Of a stretch of 64,000 nucleotides of DNA, positions 45,613-58,900 are shown piece by piece. A program made the translations under genes and the position numbers. Numbering within the stretch: the stretch's first letter is position 1; the number at the start of each line of letters is the position of its first letter. The notes beneath the pieces were generated by a model. That model was given only the letters and a program-made list of their open reading frames with translations, did no database searches and had not been told where the DNA came from. Location: contig NW_020825294.1 in assembly GCF_003286085.1 (NCBI RefSeq), positions 4,836,001 through 4,900,000 on the forward strand. Reading direction: 5' to 3'. The DNA comes from Drosophila persimilis. Its lineage: Eukaryota; Arthropoda; Insecta; Diptera; Drosophilidae.

Positions 45613-48057
45613 TTAGGCAGCCACTTCGCTGGCCTCGGCACCGTTTTGAACCTCATCCTTTGTGCTGGCCTCGTCCAGCTTCGCCTTCTTCTCGGGGGTG
45701 GCAACGGCCTCATCGGCCTTGGCGGAGGCCTCATCCACCTTCCGCTTCACTGCCTCGACGACGGGCGCGTCTGCAAGTCAAAAGGGAAAACCAAAAGTTA
45801 GCATTCGCTGGAGAGCGGGAGAGGGGAGGGGGATTTACACACCTGTTGAGTCACCGTTGGCTGCTTCCTCGGCTCCGTTCTCAACAGCAGCGGGTGCTGC
45901 CTCGCTGCTCTCCTTGGCCTCATCGCCGGCGACTGCCGCCTCCTCGTCCTTCTTCTTCTCCTCTGCAGCTTCGGCGGCAGGAGTCTCAGCAGCCTTCTCG
46001 CCATCAACGGCATCGGCGGCGACTTTCTCGGCCTTATCGGCAGCGGGGGCAGCAGCACCGTTCTCCTTGGCACTGCTCTCCTCATCGGCGGCACCGTTCT
46101 CTGTGGTGGTTGGCTTCTCGACGGCTGCTTCGTCAGCAGCGACGACAGCATCCTTCTTCACGGCATCGACTTCCTCAGCGGGCACCTTCTCGACAACAGG
46201 GGTCTCACTGTAGACGAAAGAGAATAATAAATTAGTGATTTTCCCCAAAAAAGAAGTTCCTGCATTTCATACAACTAAAACCAGAAAATTTTCCATTCAA
46301 CCCAAGCGGCCGGCGAACGGTTATTTTGTCCCCACCCTTCTCTTTTTTGAAGCGCTTCCGCGTCTTTCAACCCACCCCAGGACGCGGCCGAACACACAGC
46401 ACGGCACACATCATTGTAACATCTGCCGACGACGACGCCAACGCCGGCAGCGCTGCCGTAAAATGATAAATGGGAGCAACAACTCGTGCAAACTGCGACG
46501 CAAAAAAGAAACGAGAAAAAGGTGAGCGCCATTTGGCAGCGTGCTCTTTCATATATAAAACAAATATATATAGTACACAAGTATATGTACTGGTATATAT
46601 TCGGGTTTTTTTCTTGTTTTATTAGAATCATCACGTACACTCGCAACTATTATCCAAATGGGAAATTTGCATTTCCAATCTTTTGATCGTGTTACGATTG
46701 TGCATTCTTTCAGCGAAAACCGATTTCTCGCACCTCGAAATGGATCACCCTGTTACATGCATAAAGTGGGAAACATAAAAGAGATGCTTGCAAAAAGTAA
46801 AAAGCGCGACTTGTTTGAAATAAAACGAACGAAAAAAAAACTGGTTTTTATGCGGCGCGCACACAAGCCATACATCCGTCTCGCTTGCGCGCACTTATCA
46901 GCAGTTCAAATGTGCGCGCGTCACGTAGCAGAAAGAGCGGCAGAAAGGGAAACAAGCATAGCAGGATGAGTGAGAGGGAGGGAAGCACTGCAAGCAGTAA
47001 GAGTCAGAAAGCATACAATGAATAGTGCGAGAGCGAGAAAGCATGGTGTAAAATGTGCAAGGCAAAAAGGAAGGGACACAAATAACGGTCAACAGCACAT
47101 ACACATGCCGGCATAAAACACCCACTATGCTACTTTCAACCCCCCCCTTCCAACTACACAACCTAAGACAACAGACAAAAGATTTAACGGGGTTTTTCTG
47201 CTCTCTTTTTTGTCTCCCCTGTACACTCTGTTGCGACGCAAAAGTTTGAAACAAAAAAAAAAAAAGCAAAAGGCGGCCGGCGTGCCGTGTGATTATTTTA
47301 GGCAATGACAAAATACCTGGAAACAACAAAAACTTGAAGCGAGCGAATAGAACAGAGAGAAGAGCAGCAACAACAAGTTAATACCAAGCTTTGAGCTTTA
47401 AACGAACCAAAAATTAATGTACAGGCAAAGGCCGCAGCAGCGAAGAACCAAAAGGCAAAAGCAAACAGACAAGTCAGACAAAAAGACAGACGGCTGAAAC
47501 GGCACGAGAAAAGAGCGGCAACTTGAATACTACACATACATACATACACCTCCATACACTTTTGCGCACTCCGCTTTGAACACACTCAACATTGTACTTC
47601 TTGCCTATACTTCGCCACAGCCACCAACAATGCTGCTGCTGCTTCTGCTACTGCCTACACCACCACAACCATCACACACACACAACACAGAGAGCAAGCA
47701 AAGTCTCGTTGTCGTTGGTTTGCCGGCCGGAGAATGAGCGAGAAGGCACTATGACGCCGCGCCAAATTCAACGGCGTCGTTTTTTGCGCGCACGTTTACT
47801 CGGCATTGGCGCAAGCGAGACAACTGTATTAATGCCGCAAAGCGTATATAGACACAGAAATTCAAAAGAAAATTTTTCCAAACCGTTGCGAGAGAACATG
47901 GAAAAAGATGTACACTTGCGAAATTCGAACAGATCCATGCAATTGTTTAAATAAAATGCACAGATGTACAGAACACAGCACAAACAACCAGATAAAACAC
48001 ACACAGAACCCTCTAATCAAATATTACTCACTTTTTCTGCTCAGCCACATCAGCCAT
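45613..48057 (-). CDS. Df31: Df31, chromatin decondensation factor, 182 aa, 3 exons
   Basis: Df31 is a hydrophilic, heat-stable histone-binding protein that decondenses chromatin and acts with chromatin-associated RNA; nuclear. Exon 1 (48032-48057) encodes MADVAEQK plus two bases. A 1.8-kb intron follows. Exon 2 (45843-46207) begins NETPVVEKVPAEEVDAVKKD and is an Ala/Glu/Lys-rich disordered stretch. Exon 3 (45613-45770) encodes DAPVVEAVKRKVDEASAKAD, contains ATPEKKAKLDE (nuclear-signal-like) and ends ASEVAA. All joins are GT-AG with matching phase. The N-terminus matches what I remember of D. melanogaster Df31. Long plus-strand frames across 45567-46235 are antisense shadows caused by the GC-rich Ala codons. 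The choline kinase neighbour supports synteny. Confidence 0.93.
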
Positions 48058-48296
48058 TTTGATTTACTGTTGGTTTTGGTTTCGAAAGCGAAGCGCGAAA
48101 AACACGTTTAAAATATTGGGTCTCGGTCTACGCAAAACACGACTCGCCGAAATGCAAAAAAACAACACTTGCTTCCAAACAAAATCACCAAATTTTAGAA
48201 ATTTGCTGCAATTGCCTTTCTCAGTAGCTGAGCTATGAAGTCGTTGACTGCTGGAGATTTTTGCCACAGGAGAACGTCGTCCACAGAAAAAACGCC

Positions 48297-48378
48297 GAAT
48301 GAGAGGGCGAAGAGCGTTGCCGGAACTTATATACAGTGCGCGCTCCACAAATAAAAAAAATGTCGCGTCAGTGTGACC
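48297..48378 (-). promoter_or_regulatory. Df31 core promoter: Motif 1, TATA-like box, initiator
   Basis: On the coding strand, GGTCACACTG (48369-48378) matches the Drosophila promoter Motif 1 (M1BP site). TATATAAG (48326-48333) follows, then a perfect initiator TCATTC (48297-48302) about 31-33 bases after the TATA. This predicts a start at about 48300 and a 5' UTR of about 240 nt with no intron before the ATG at 48057. Confidence 0.5.
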
Positions 48379-48660
48379 GAGGGAAAGTCTGAGCAAATAT
48401 ACCGTCTGACCCTTCAAAATATACCAAAATATACCGTCTCATTTCTAAAATATACCGTTAATATACTGACTAATTCAAGTTCGGTTATACATATTCCTCG
48501 TTTTTGATATTCCGTCGAAGATTACTAGCTATATAGAACCCTCAGCCCCGCCCACACAATTTTAACCGACTAATGAACCCATTTTTTACTTGACTGGTTT
48601 GTTTTAAATTTAAATTTGATTGTATTTTGACTAAATGCTGACGGTTTTTTAAAACTTGTT

Positions 48661-48900
48661 TCATGTCACAGGAGTATGGCTATTTGTATACCCTATTCCG
48701 TTAATTTTATATACAACATATAAAGAAATTTTCTCAAATTTTTTTGATTTGCTTCCTGTATATCTCGATCCCGATACTCATTCTTGGTAAGAAGACCACT
48801 GATAGCTTTAAAACAGAGACTGACTAGTTTCTGCATTAATTAGTGCCTGTGATGACAAACGTTTCCGCAATTCTATAATATCCATTTCCCTAGGGTATGC
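48661..48900 (-). repeat. Dispersed repeat, copy 1 (inverted relative to copy 2)
   Basis: Read on the minus strand from 48900 it begins GCATACCCTA, then ATGGATATTATAGAATTG, AACTAGTCAGTCTCTGTTTT, AGTGGTCTTCT, ACCAAGAATGAGTATCGGGA, and ends with GGAATAGGGTATAC near a CATACTCCTGTGACAT tail. The same ordered blocks occur on the plus strand at 61084-61400. The ends GCATACCCT and AGGGTATAC are themselves inverted, so it may be a small transposon of unknown family. Confidence 0.75.
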
Positions 48901-49595
48901 AGAATGAGACTCAGTGGTGCTACCGATTCACACCCGATTCAAAGAGAGCGAAAAGGAGAGCCTTAACCGATTAAGAGAAAGGAGAAGAGAAGAGCCAAGA
49001 GACAGGTAGCCAATAAGGCAATAAAAACAACCGTTCGATTATCGACTAGAGTGGTGCGCGCCAAATATGATATGAATCTAATGTTGTATTCTAACTAAGA
49101 AATACTATATGCATCTCAAATCACAAAAAAACCCAATACAGTTGCATCAATCGTAACCATTAGCGAAAGTATTTGCTCTCTTGCGCGAATTTCGTCTGTA
49201 GGACTGCTGTGCTGTTTTTGTTACCGGCAAAACAATGAATATGCAAAACTAAAATGGCCCTTCGTTGAATTCTATTCATTTTACCTGAACAACGAGCTGT
49301 CCTAAAGGATATTACAGCTTCCCTTTCAACGTTCAACGGCTGGCAGTTGCACCAAAAGACCGAAACCGATGGATTTGGCTGCAGCATCACGTGCCATTGT
49401 GCCCGCGCCGGGATTAGTTTTCTCGAGGAAAGAAAACAGGGGATAAAGGACAGATGTTTTAAGATCTCACAAGATGTCTGCGCAATCCCTTGCTGCATTT
49501 TCATTTGATTTACTTTTAAATGGAGAAAAAACCTATTGCAAAACATTGTACGTCATTCAGATAACTCCACTTTCGTACTCCGTAGGTGTAACCAA

Positions 49596-49736
49596 ATGGA
49601 GTCAACCGGTTTTTTGGGGCTATTGCTATTGCAATCAATCAAAAACTTTTCTACCACTGATCCGGCAAACGGAAATTACAATTTTCCAGGTAGTCAGGTA
49701 GTGGCCTTCAGAGCGTTCCGGATCAATTTTGTATAA
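49596..49736 (+). CDS. Possible 46-aa small ORF with strong start context
   Basis: ACCAAATGG is close to the best Drosophila start context. The frame has a short leucine-rich stretch (FLGLLLLQ) followed by a polar region and GNYNFPGSQVVAFRAFRINF, ending at TAA. It could be a small secreted-type peptide or chance. No splice sites or polyA signal were found to support it, and I do not recognise it. Confidence 0.15.
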   Translation: MESTGFLGLLLLQSIKNFSTTDPANGNYNFPGSQVVAFRAFRINFV

Positions 49737-51177
49737 GAGAGTTTTTGAAGGCGAGGAAGGCAGCTGCTGGCTGGTTGTTGTTTTATTGCCTCGCTGTGAA
49801 TTTGGTGCACATGTCTTTTATTTTGGGCACCCGGCAATGAATTTCAGCTGCTCTTCTAAATATTAGACGTTGTAAATGTATTTTAGTTCATAAATTGAAG
49901 ATAATATCACTGATTAAAGTAAGAGAGGGAACTTTTATACTTGTTATATGAACAACATCTATTAACAGTATCAAACTACTGCCATGGGAGCACAGCACAC
50001 GATTTTGTTGTTCGAATCACCCACATCTTGAGGAAACAAAACATCTTCCGCTTTATTATGCGTTTTCCCCTTACATCTGCACTCAACCACATGCACTTAT
50101 GGTCCGACACGTACACACACACGCACACAAAACTTACCCTATACAGCTGCACATTTTTCAATGCCAGCCAAGGACAGTGGCAGCTGCAGGCAGGCAGGCC
50201 GCCCGCCCCTGCGTTCGTCTGGCGTTACGTTCCGTTCCCGTTGATTGGCATTTAGTGAGAGGCATTAATGTTGCTTTCTAATTAATTTTATGCGCTTGCG
50301 GCCATTTCAGGGATTATGATTACACACACTTGCAGAGATGAACTGTAAATGCACAGTTTTGTTATCAAGCTGCACAGCTGTACCGTTATCAGTTGCATGC
50401 TGAGAGTCTCTCTCTCACTGTCATGCGCTTACGAAGAGCTTTCCGCGGCAAAGCTCGCTCTTGGAGAGAGTGCCACGCTGCTGAAAGGTCCTTGCTGCTG
50501 CCTGCTGCTGCTGTATTGTCAAAAATTTTCACTTAACAATCAGTCAAGTTTATCGTGGCGCCTTAGTTTAGTTGAAAGAAAATTCGCGCTGCGCAACGCG
50601 TCCGGACATCGCTGGGGCAGCCCCAGCAGCAGCAGCAGCAGAAAAAAAGTGAACACAACGAACCAGAAATTGGAAAAGGAATAATTAGTGATAATCAAAA
50701 AAAGAAAAGTATGGCAAAGAGTGTTCTCTACTGGAAACTTGTGTGTGCGTGTGTGTGTGTTAAAATCTGGGAATGCTAAACGAGAACAACTGTACATGCC
50801 TAGTTAACCGTTATCGCAGCCTCCCAAAAAGAAAAAAACCGTGTTGGAAAGAACGAAAGAAAGAGAGGGGGTACTAGGCCGTATCGCTGTACAACTATCT
50901 GCCTATCCCTTTTTGGAGAAGGTGTCACTTATTTGGATTAAAATTAAAATCGAAATTTGTGTGCAGTACACACACACACATAGACACGGACACACGGACA
51001 GGGGCAACTATACAAACAAAATCAGAACGCATTAAAACGAACCTTGAGCAAATCAACCTTACACACACACACAGACGCAAACCAAAACCAACACATGTAC
51101 GGGCGACGTAAAGGATTTTCTTTTTTTGTATGCCCAAGAAGAAGAGAAACAAGAAAATACGGCTAGCCTAGAGGGTC

Positions 51178-51460
51178 GGAGAGTTTGATACCCTACAGGG
51201 CATCATAATTACGGCCACTACATATCTCAGATACAATATATGTATGTAATGCATTGTGCAGCAAAAATAAGTATCTGTACGAGATTCCATTGAGATAGCT
51301 TTAAAACTGAGGCACTAATTGCGGCGGCATAGAAATAGGCAGATAGAAAGATAGACGAATGCTAAATCGACTCGGCTGTCGAAGCTGATCCAGATTAGAA
51401 ATACTTTGCTTCGTGCTAAGAAATCTGGTAAAAACATAACACCCTTGAAAAGGGGTATTA
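51178..51460 (-). mobile_element. Degenerate DINE-1-like fragment
   Basis: TAAATCGACTCGGCTGTCGA followed by AGCTGATCCAGATTAGAAAT and ACTTTG matches the conserved block of the element at 23.9-25.0 kb, in the same orientation. TTTGATACCCTACAGGGCAT lies at the other side. The copy is short and diverged, with the GACAGACG microsatellite reduced to GATAGAAAGATAGACG. Confidence 0.5.
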
Positions 51461-52906
51461 TAAGAAGCTCCGTTATGTTACACAGTTCGTCCGTCCGTCC
51501 GTCCGTTAGTCAGTCGTCGTCGAATTCGGCAATAGGGATACGACAGTCGAATATGAAAAGGAAGCAGAACTGAGCTCCACAACGGCCAGAGGGAGAGGGA
51601 GAGAGAGAGAGCCATACAGGAAAGACAGAGAGAGTGAAAACATGGCCACGAGAGAGGGAGCGGGAGCGAGTGTGCACCGTGGTCTGCGCGGGTGTTGAAT
51701 GTGGTCGAAAATATTCATAATTTATTCAAAAATCTCGTAATAGATAGTGGCATGACGAGGGGTGTGGGGGTGGCATCGAAATGGAATTGGTTGTGGGCAG
51801 GTGCAGCCTTCGGCTTGTGCATGAAAATTTGACAAGTCAATTTCAATTTCTGTCCCAAAATAGAAAACTCAATTTTCTCTAATTAACTTCCAGCGGAAAT
51901 TGGTACTCTACATTCAAGGGGCGGAAAAGTAGGAAATGGAATACTGGATATAGGCTGTTCTGTGAGGATGGTCGGGACTATTGGGTGCATTGGGAGAATT
52001 TCCTAGAGCTTGGAACATTTTTCACGTGCTCAAACATTTCTAATTTAATCAAAGAGCTCTGGGCTATCTCCATGCTGGGTCGTTCGAAAGTGTCATTCAC
52101 TGATAAGAGACTCTAGTCAGGTCTTATCTTAACTTATTTTCGGGGGCACATCCAGTGACCAACGATGTGATTAAAATAAGCGATTTGCTACCCCGCCTTA
52201 TCAAATGGAAATAACTCAATATATTACCTGAGAATGTCTACATATATATGTAACATGGCTTGACATATCTTTGATTTGCATTTGGTCAACCGCCACCCAC
52301 TGTACAGAACAGTGAAAAGCTTTTTGCTCGCACAAGGACGCTTCCGCCTCTCCCATCCACTCCCACTCCCGAGCACGAGACGCCACGAGGCAGCGTTAAG
52401 TCTTAAATTTACCGTTAAAATTTGTGTTGTGTGAGAGTTTTTATACTGGGATACCTCGTAGGGATCAGAGCATATAATGGAGTACTATTAGCGTTGAAAT
52501 GTTAGTTAAAAAGGAAGTATTTCCAAAGCCTTCTTTGGGTCTTCGGCTAAAATAAGAACATTTCCTCTCTTTGTATGAATCTACTCTATATGGCTGTTAA
52601 ATTAAATCTGCTTAGCAGGTATCCGCATAGTCGAAATATCCCCATTCGTCTCCTTCGGATTCTGCTGTTTGAGTTTGAGCTTGGCATTGCTTCTATTTAC
52701 CCATGCGTCGTGTCGTTTCGTCTCCCAGTTTCCAGACCCCGGCATAAATAAATAAAGACACAAAGCGGCAAACGGAAATGGATGTGCCTCATTCATAAAC
52801 CAGAGCCTGGACAGGTCGGGTCGGGTGCGCTGATCAACGAAAAGTAAAACAAAAGCCCACTAGCAACTGCAAAAACCTCGCATAAAAAAAAGGAGCGGAC
52901 GCAACC

Positions 52907-55900
52907 ATGCCGGAGGAGAAGGAAATGTCCGGAAATAATCTGGAAAACGGACAGGCCATGGCCACGGCTACGGCTACGGCCACGGCCAACTCAACGCCAA
53001 GCAGGTCCAAGCAACAGCGCCAGAAGACGCCCACAAGGCGGCGTCCCCATGATAGTGATGTGGTCGCTGGAGGCGTTGGCATCACCGGCGGCGGCGTGGT
53101 CATCCTGCCGCAGCATGTGCTCAACGAACTCTATCACAACTACTCCATTAAGCAGCGGCGGAGCGGCCTCAAGTGGTTCCTGTTCGCCGCCGTTCTCTTC
53201 AATGTCTGGACCATTTGCATACCCTGGGATCAGGCAATACCCACAAGAGGTGACTAATCCTTCGATCTGGTCTAGCCATAGATTTGGCAGGGCGTTTATT
53301 CATTTCTTATGTTATTTTTCAGTTGTAAACTGTTGCATGCTGGTGGCCTATTTGGCCCTAACGGCCCTGATGCACATCGGGCGACGCTCGGAGCAGCCTT
53401 CACTGAGACGTTTCCATCTAACATTCCTGACGATTATGCCGCGGGCTCTTTGGTTCCTGTCCGTGCTCCACTTTGCCGCCTATGTGATGCTGCAGCCCAG
53501 CTTCTCTCCAAGGTAAAGGCACCCTTAAATAAGTACTGAAAGGTATCTGGAAGTCTAAAATATCCTTTCTAGGGATGTACTGGGCTGGGCCATCTTGCTA
53601 AACTTCCTGATCTATGTGACGCTGCCGCTTCCTCTGATTTTCCTTGGTCTGGTGATTGGCTTCTGCACGTACTTCAATTGCCTGAGCCTCCCCGTTGGCT
53701 TCTCTCGTCCTGATCCTCTCATCTCGGATCAGGCGGCGGCCAATGCAGTTCTGATAGCCACCGCCGCCTTGATCGGTCTACTGTATTACTTTATGGGCGA
53801 GGCCAAGCAGAAGCGAGCCTTTTTGGAGGCCAAAAAGAGTCTGGAGGTGAAAATGGTCATCGAGGAACAGTCCGCCGAACAGGTGTGCATTTTTTGTATA
53901 GCATATCGTTGGATAAGGATTAATGTTTCTTGCTTTCTATGATTAGGAACGTTTACTGTTGTCTGTGCTGCCCAAGCATGTGGCTATCAAAATGCGCGAG
54001 GACCTGGGCTCATCCAGTTCGGAGGCATTCAAAAAGATATACATGAGTCGACACGAGAATGTGAGGTAAGTTTGGGATCTAAGAAGAGTGTTTAATCTAC
54101 AAGAAATGGTAGTAAGATGAGCATTTGTCATAGATCTAATGATCCCAGTTTGTTTCTTTGAAATATAACGAGTAACGAGTCTTCCATTCGTTCCTTCTCT
54201 CAGTCGAGTGTCAAACCATGAGTTAGTCTCATTTAGACCTCATCGCAATGGTAAAACCTCTGAATGAAACCCACTCTACTTCATGGCTCTTTCCAACAAA
54301 ATTGCTTTCCATATACCGCAGTTCCTTTACTCGTTATTTACATTCCTTTGCTTCAAATCACAATCAACTCTGTTTATTCCCAGCGGAAACATTTTCCAAA
54401 GTAAATGTGGCCCTATTTCCATATCCTACTTTCACTCAGTGCTGCATATTTGTAGGTGTTAATACTTAAATTAAATTCTATTGCATTGCCACTTGTTTAA
54501 CCATTACACACTCTCTCTCTCGTTCTCCCACTCTCCCCACTGCTTTCTTTTTTTACGAATAAGCATACTATATGCGGATATAGTGGGCTTTACCGCCATC
54601 TCCTCGACATATAGCGCTCAAGACTTGGTTAAAATGCTTAACGAGCTCTTCGCACGCTTCGATAGGCTCGCCGAGGTAACAATTTCCATGCTGTATTTTT
54701 CTATCCTACTCGTCGTACATTTCTTTGTTGGTTTTCCATGTTTTTTTCGGAACTTTTTGTTTTTTCGTTATTCTTTTCTGTTATGTTTTCAGCTGTTCAT
54801 TCACCTGACTTTTGAGGGGGCATTACATTAGAAGAAGCTCCTCTCCTCTAATGATGATTATGATGTTTAAGATAAAACCATCTAGAGAATTTTTCATTTC
54901 CCCTTTTCGAGTGTGTGTGTTTTGCCCTCCCCCCTCCCCCACTTTAATTTGAATTCTTGTTACGTTTTCTCTGGCTGTCTTTTCATTTTTGGTTTTTTTA
55001 GGGCCACCTTTTTGGGGCTGTTGGGGGTGTGTGTCAGTGCCCCTAACTGACCAACAAAAGTTATGTCCAGTCAGGCGTGCAAAATGTTTCGAGTTGATTT
55101 TTTCTCTCATGCGAATTATTTTTTATTTGAGTTATTTTAAGGGCCCCCGAGGGGTACGTTACTGATTTTGTGTCGCTATTATTTTTAGCTTGAGTTAATT
55201 TGACTGCAATTTCGGTTTGGGGCGGGAGTGCCGGTATGTATGGGTTTTCCCTTTCACTGATTTGTGGGGGACTCCCTTTTGTTTTCACTTCATTTGTTGG
55301 CCTTTTTGTTGGGTCAAAGGAGGGGACATGGAGGTGTCTGTAAGGGGTGATATGGTTATTTGGTAAGGAATATATTTAGTTCATACTTTTTATGGGTTAA
55401 CCCCTTTGTTTGGTTTCATTTTAACCATCATGATTAATTATTTTTTATTTTTAAAAGCCCCTACTTTTAATCTTTGATGCTCATTAAATCACTTGACTCT
55501 AAATCGCACTTGGATTTGCCTTTAGAAATATCAACAATTGCGCATTAAGATTCTGGGCGATTGCTATTATTGCATTAGCGGTGCCCCCGACGAGCGACCG
55601 GATCATGCGGTTATGTGTGTGCACATGGGACTCTCTATGGTGAAGGCCATCAAGTGAGTATGAGTATTCTAGTTGAGTGAGAAGCTCCCCAAAGGACAGA
55701 AGGGACGACATGCGACATGCCACAGCCATGGCAGGCAATGTCCCCAGTGCCGAGGACAGGGCGACAGGGCGACAGGGCGACAGGCGACGCCAAATCAACG
55801 TTTGTTCAATTAATAATAATTGCACTTAAGCACGCGCGCGCGCTCGCTTCCCTATTGCCTGTCGCGACTCCAGAGGCCCAGAGGCCCAGAGCCCCAGAGC

Positions 55901-58900
55901 CCGGAGCACATGTCCAAACGGTAGTCCGGACTAGCGTCACTAACCTGCCACATGATGATGTTGCGTGTGCCTCTACTTTACTCTACTCTACTGTCCCCTT
56001 TTTGTGTGCAGGTATGTGCAGCAGAAGGCCAATTCACCTGTTGATATGCGTGTTGGCATACACACGGGCGCTGTGCTGGCAGGGATACTCGGCCAGCGGC
56101 AATGGCAGTTTGATGTCTACTCCAAGGACGTTGAGCTGGCTAATAAAATGGAATCCAGCGGCATGGCGGGGTATGTTGTAACTCTCTCACACCATCTCCC
56201 TATCTCGCATGCCACCCACTGTTGCATAATTGATAACGCGGGTCCAGGCCACACTTGTGGCAAGTGCTTATTATGATTTGACTTTCGTCACTTTGGTATG
56301 CAAATTTATGGGTTCTCCCACACTCTCCCACTGCCTGACTGGGTGCATGGATAAGTGCTCATGCAAATTGTTTTCTTTTGCTTCCCCCTTACACGCTCAG
56401 ACGCGTTCACATTTCGGACAAAACTTTGGCCTTCCTCAACGGGGAGTTTGAGGTGGAGCCCGCCTTTGGCGAAAAGCGGGAGGAGCTATTGCGCATAGCC
56501 GGATTGAAGACCTTCTTCATAACCAAGGTGGTTAAGCCGGTAAGTGGAGGAGGAGCAAGAGGAGAAGGAGGAGATATATATATAACCTAATTCGTGTGTA
56601 ATTCTCGCACAGTTTGCGTCGCCCTGTGCCAAGAAAATCAACGAAACGCAAGCCGAAAACTCACAACTTAGCCCCAATGGATCCACCACCGATGTCGTTT
56701 CCGGTGGCGGAGAGGACAACGATGCCACGCTGGACGATGAGGAACTGCTGGCCCAGAGTGCCACCACGAATGGCCACCAAACAGCCGAGGCAGAGGATGA
56801 GGAGGAACAGGTCAAGCTGGAGAACTTTAAGCAGCGCTTGAAAGACGAGCTCGTCACTCGAGATGGGCATGAGTAAGTCTACAGGATATATCCAGGCTAA
56901 GCATCAATTGAATGACTCTTTCTTCGAAAGGAACCTCACCAAGGACACCAACATATTCCTGCGCTTCAAGAACCCACAATTGGAGCAATCATATGCCGTG
57001 TACCGAGAGCCGTACAGCTCCCTGCCGCTGCTGGCGGCACTCCTGGTGCAGTGCATCGACGTGCTGTACTCCTACTTGGTGCTGCCCCGCTCCACGCTGC
57101 ATTTCATCAATATAGCGGCGCCACTGGTGCCCATTGCCATGCTGGTGGTGATCAGCATTGCCGAGAGCTTCAGCGGCATGCTGCCCAAGTTCTTTGTGGA
57201 CGTGAGCAAGCGCTTCAATGACATTACCTTCGTGCGGGAACTGGCGGCCATAATTATCGCCCTCACCATTGGCCTGAGCAATGTCATCGACATGGTTCGT
57301 TTCCGTTCGTCTCAGTCTGAGGCGTGCTCAAGTCCTTTACATTGTATTGATTTTCATCATCGAATTTCCCTTGACAGTTCTTCTTCGTCACCTTCGTGCG
57401 CACCGAGCACATTGTGAGCGAAAGCGAATTCAATGCCACGGCTGGTCTGGGTCTGGGACTGGGACTGGGTCTGGAGGCCGATGTGGATGTGGATGTGGCC
57501 GGCGCGGAGGCGGTCACCGCCGAGCACCTGCTGCCCGAATCGTTTGTGGAGCAAATGCGCGATGCAGTACCCACAGAACGTGTCCTATATCCGTCCTATT
57601 TGAGCAATTTCGGTGTCCTAATATTGATTGCGATTGCCGTGATTGCTCAGCTCACGCATCTGACTAAAATACTCCTATTATTGTCCATTGCGGGTGGGTC
57701 TATCCTCGTACTATCTAGCCTTGACATTTGTAATCTTAATATTTGATTCGTTTTCGTACAGCTTTGCATTGCTACTTCAACATATTCATCATGCAGGACC
57801 TGTATGCCTTGGAGGATGACCTGGCACATCAGCCGTAAGTGGAGGATATCTATTTTTAAGGCTGTCATTGGAGTGGAGAGATAATTACTATATATAAATA
57901 ATTTAAGGGGTCTTTAGAGGCAAAAACTAAGAACTAATTGATTCAATTACTATTTTTCGTTGCCTTTTCAAGGATAAAGATCCTTTAGCACGAAATATTA
58001 ATAATCCTTTTATTATATTTTCCCAGCATCATATCCTCACGATACTGTGCCTCTGGTCTTCTGCTGGTGGCAGCCCTAGCTCTGAGCACCTTGGCCCGAC
58101 ATGTAAGTACCCATAATCCCACATAATGCTTGACTTAAACCTAATGGAACTATCTTTTCCAGATGGATCACGAGGATCGGGTGATCTTCAAATGGAAAAC
58201 CGAGGTGGCGGAACAGAAAGAGACCGCCAACGATATGCGGCAGCGTAACGAGGCCTTGGTGTACAATGTTTTACCCGTTCATGTTGCTGAACATTTCATG
58301 AAGAATACCAAGCGATCGCATGATGATCTCTACTCTCAGAGCTATTCCGAGGTGGGAGTATTATTTGCCAGCATGCCAAACTTTTCAGGTAAACATGGGA
58401 AACACTGAACTACTACAATATTTCTAAAATGATTAAAATGCTCTTTTTGAACAGATTTCTATTCGGAGGAAACCGTGAATAATCAGGGTCTGGAGTGTCT
58501 ACGTTTTCTAAATGAAGTTATCTCTGATTTTGATGCGGTATGCGCTACAGAACTTAAAATTGAACCAAACCTGTTCCAATTCGACTTCTTTTTGTTTAAG
58601 TTATTGGAACTGCCACAGTTCCAGGATATCATCAAAATCAAGACGATTGGCTCGACTTATATGGCCGCCAGTGGCATAAATCTTCAGCGGAATCTTCGCT
58701 CGGATGCTTCCATCACCGAACGCTGGGCCCAGTTGGCCGTGCTCGTCGAATTCGCATTGGAACTCACGCACACTCTGCAAGGCATTAACGAGCAGTCCTT
58801 CAATCACTTTGTCCTCAAGATGGGCATAAATCACGGGCCCATAACCGCTGGTGTGATCGGTGCTAGGAAGCCGCACTATGATATCTGGGGCAATACGGTG

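Larger units (their letters stand above)
48901..52906. other. Upstream region of Ac3
   Basis: No coding gene is called. CA/GA microsatellites lie at 50100, 50965 and 51590. A GC-rich stretch at 50520-50700 with an initiator-like AATCAGTCAAG (50538) resembles a 5' UTR and may be an alternative Ac3 first exon. Immediately before the Ac3 ATG, 52800-52906 looks like ordinary 5' UTR (AAAACAAAAGCCC, ACGCAACCATG). Confidence 0.4.

Noticed and set aside
45567-46235. 222- and 183-codon plus-strand frames across Df31
   Set aside because: Antisense shadows of the Ala/Glu-rich Df31 exons; they also cross the Df31 intron between 45771 and 45842.
55717-56181. 154-codon frame overlapping Ac3
   Set aside because: Mostly intron 6 of Ac3, with its 3' part being exon 7 in the wrong frame.
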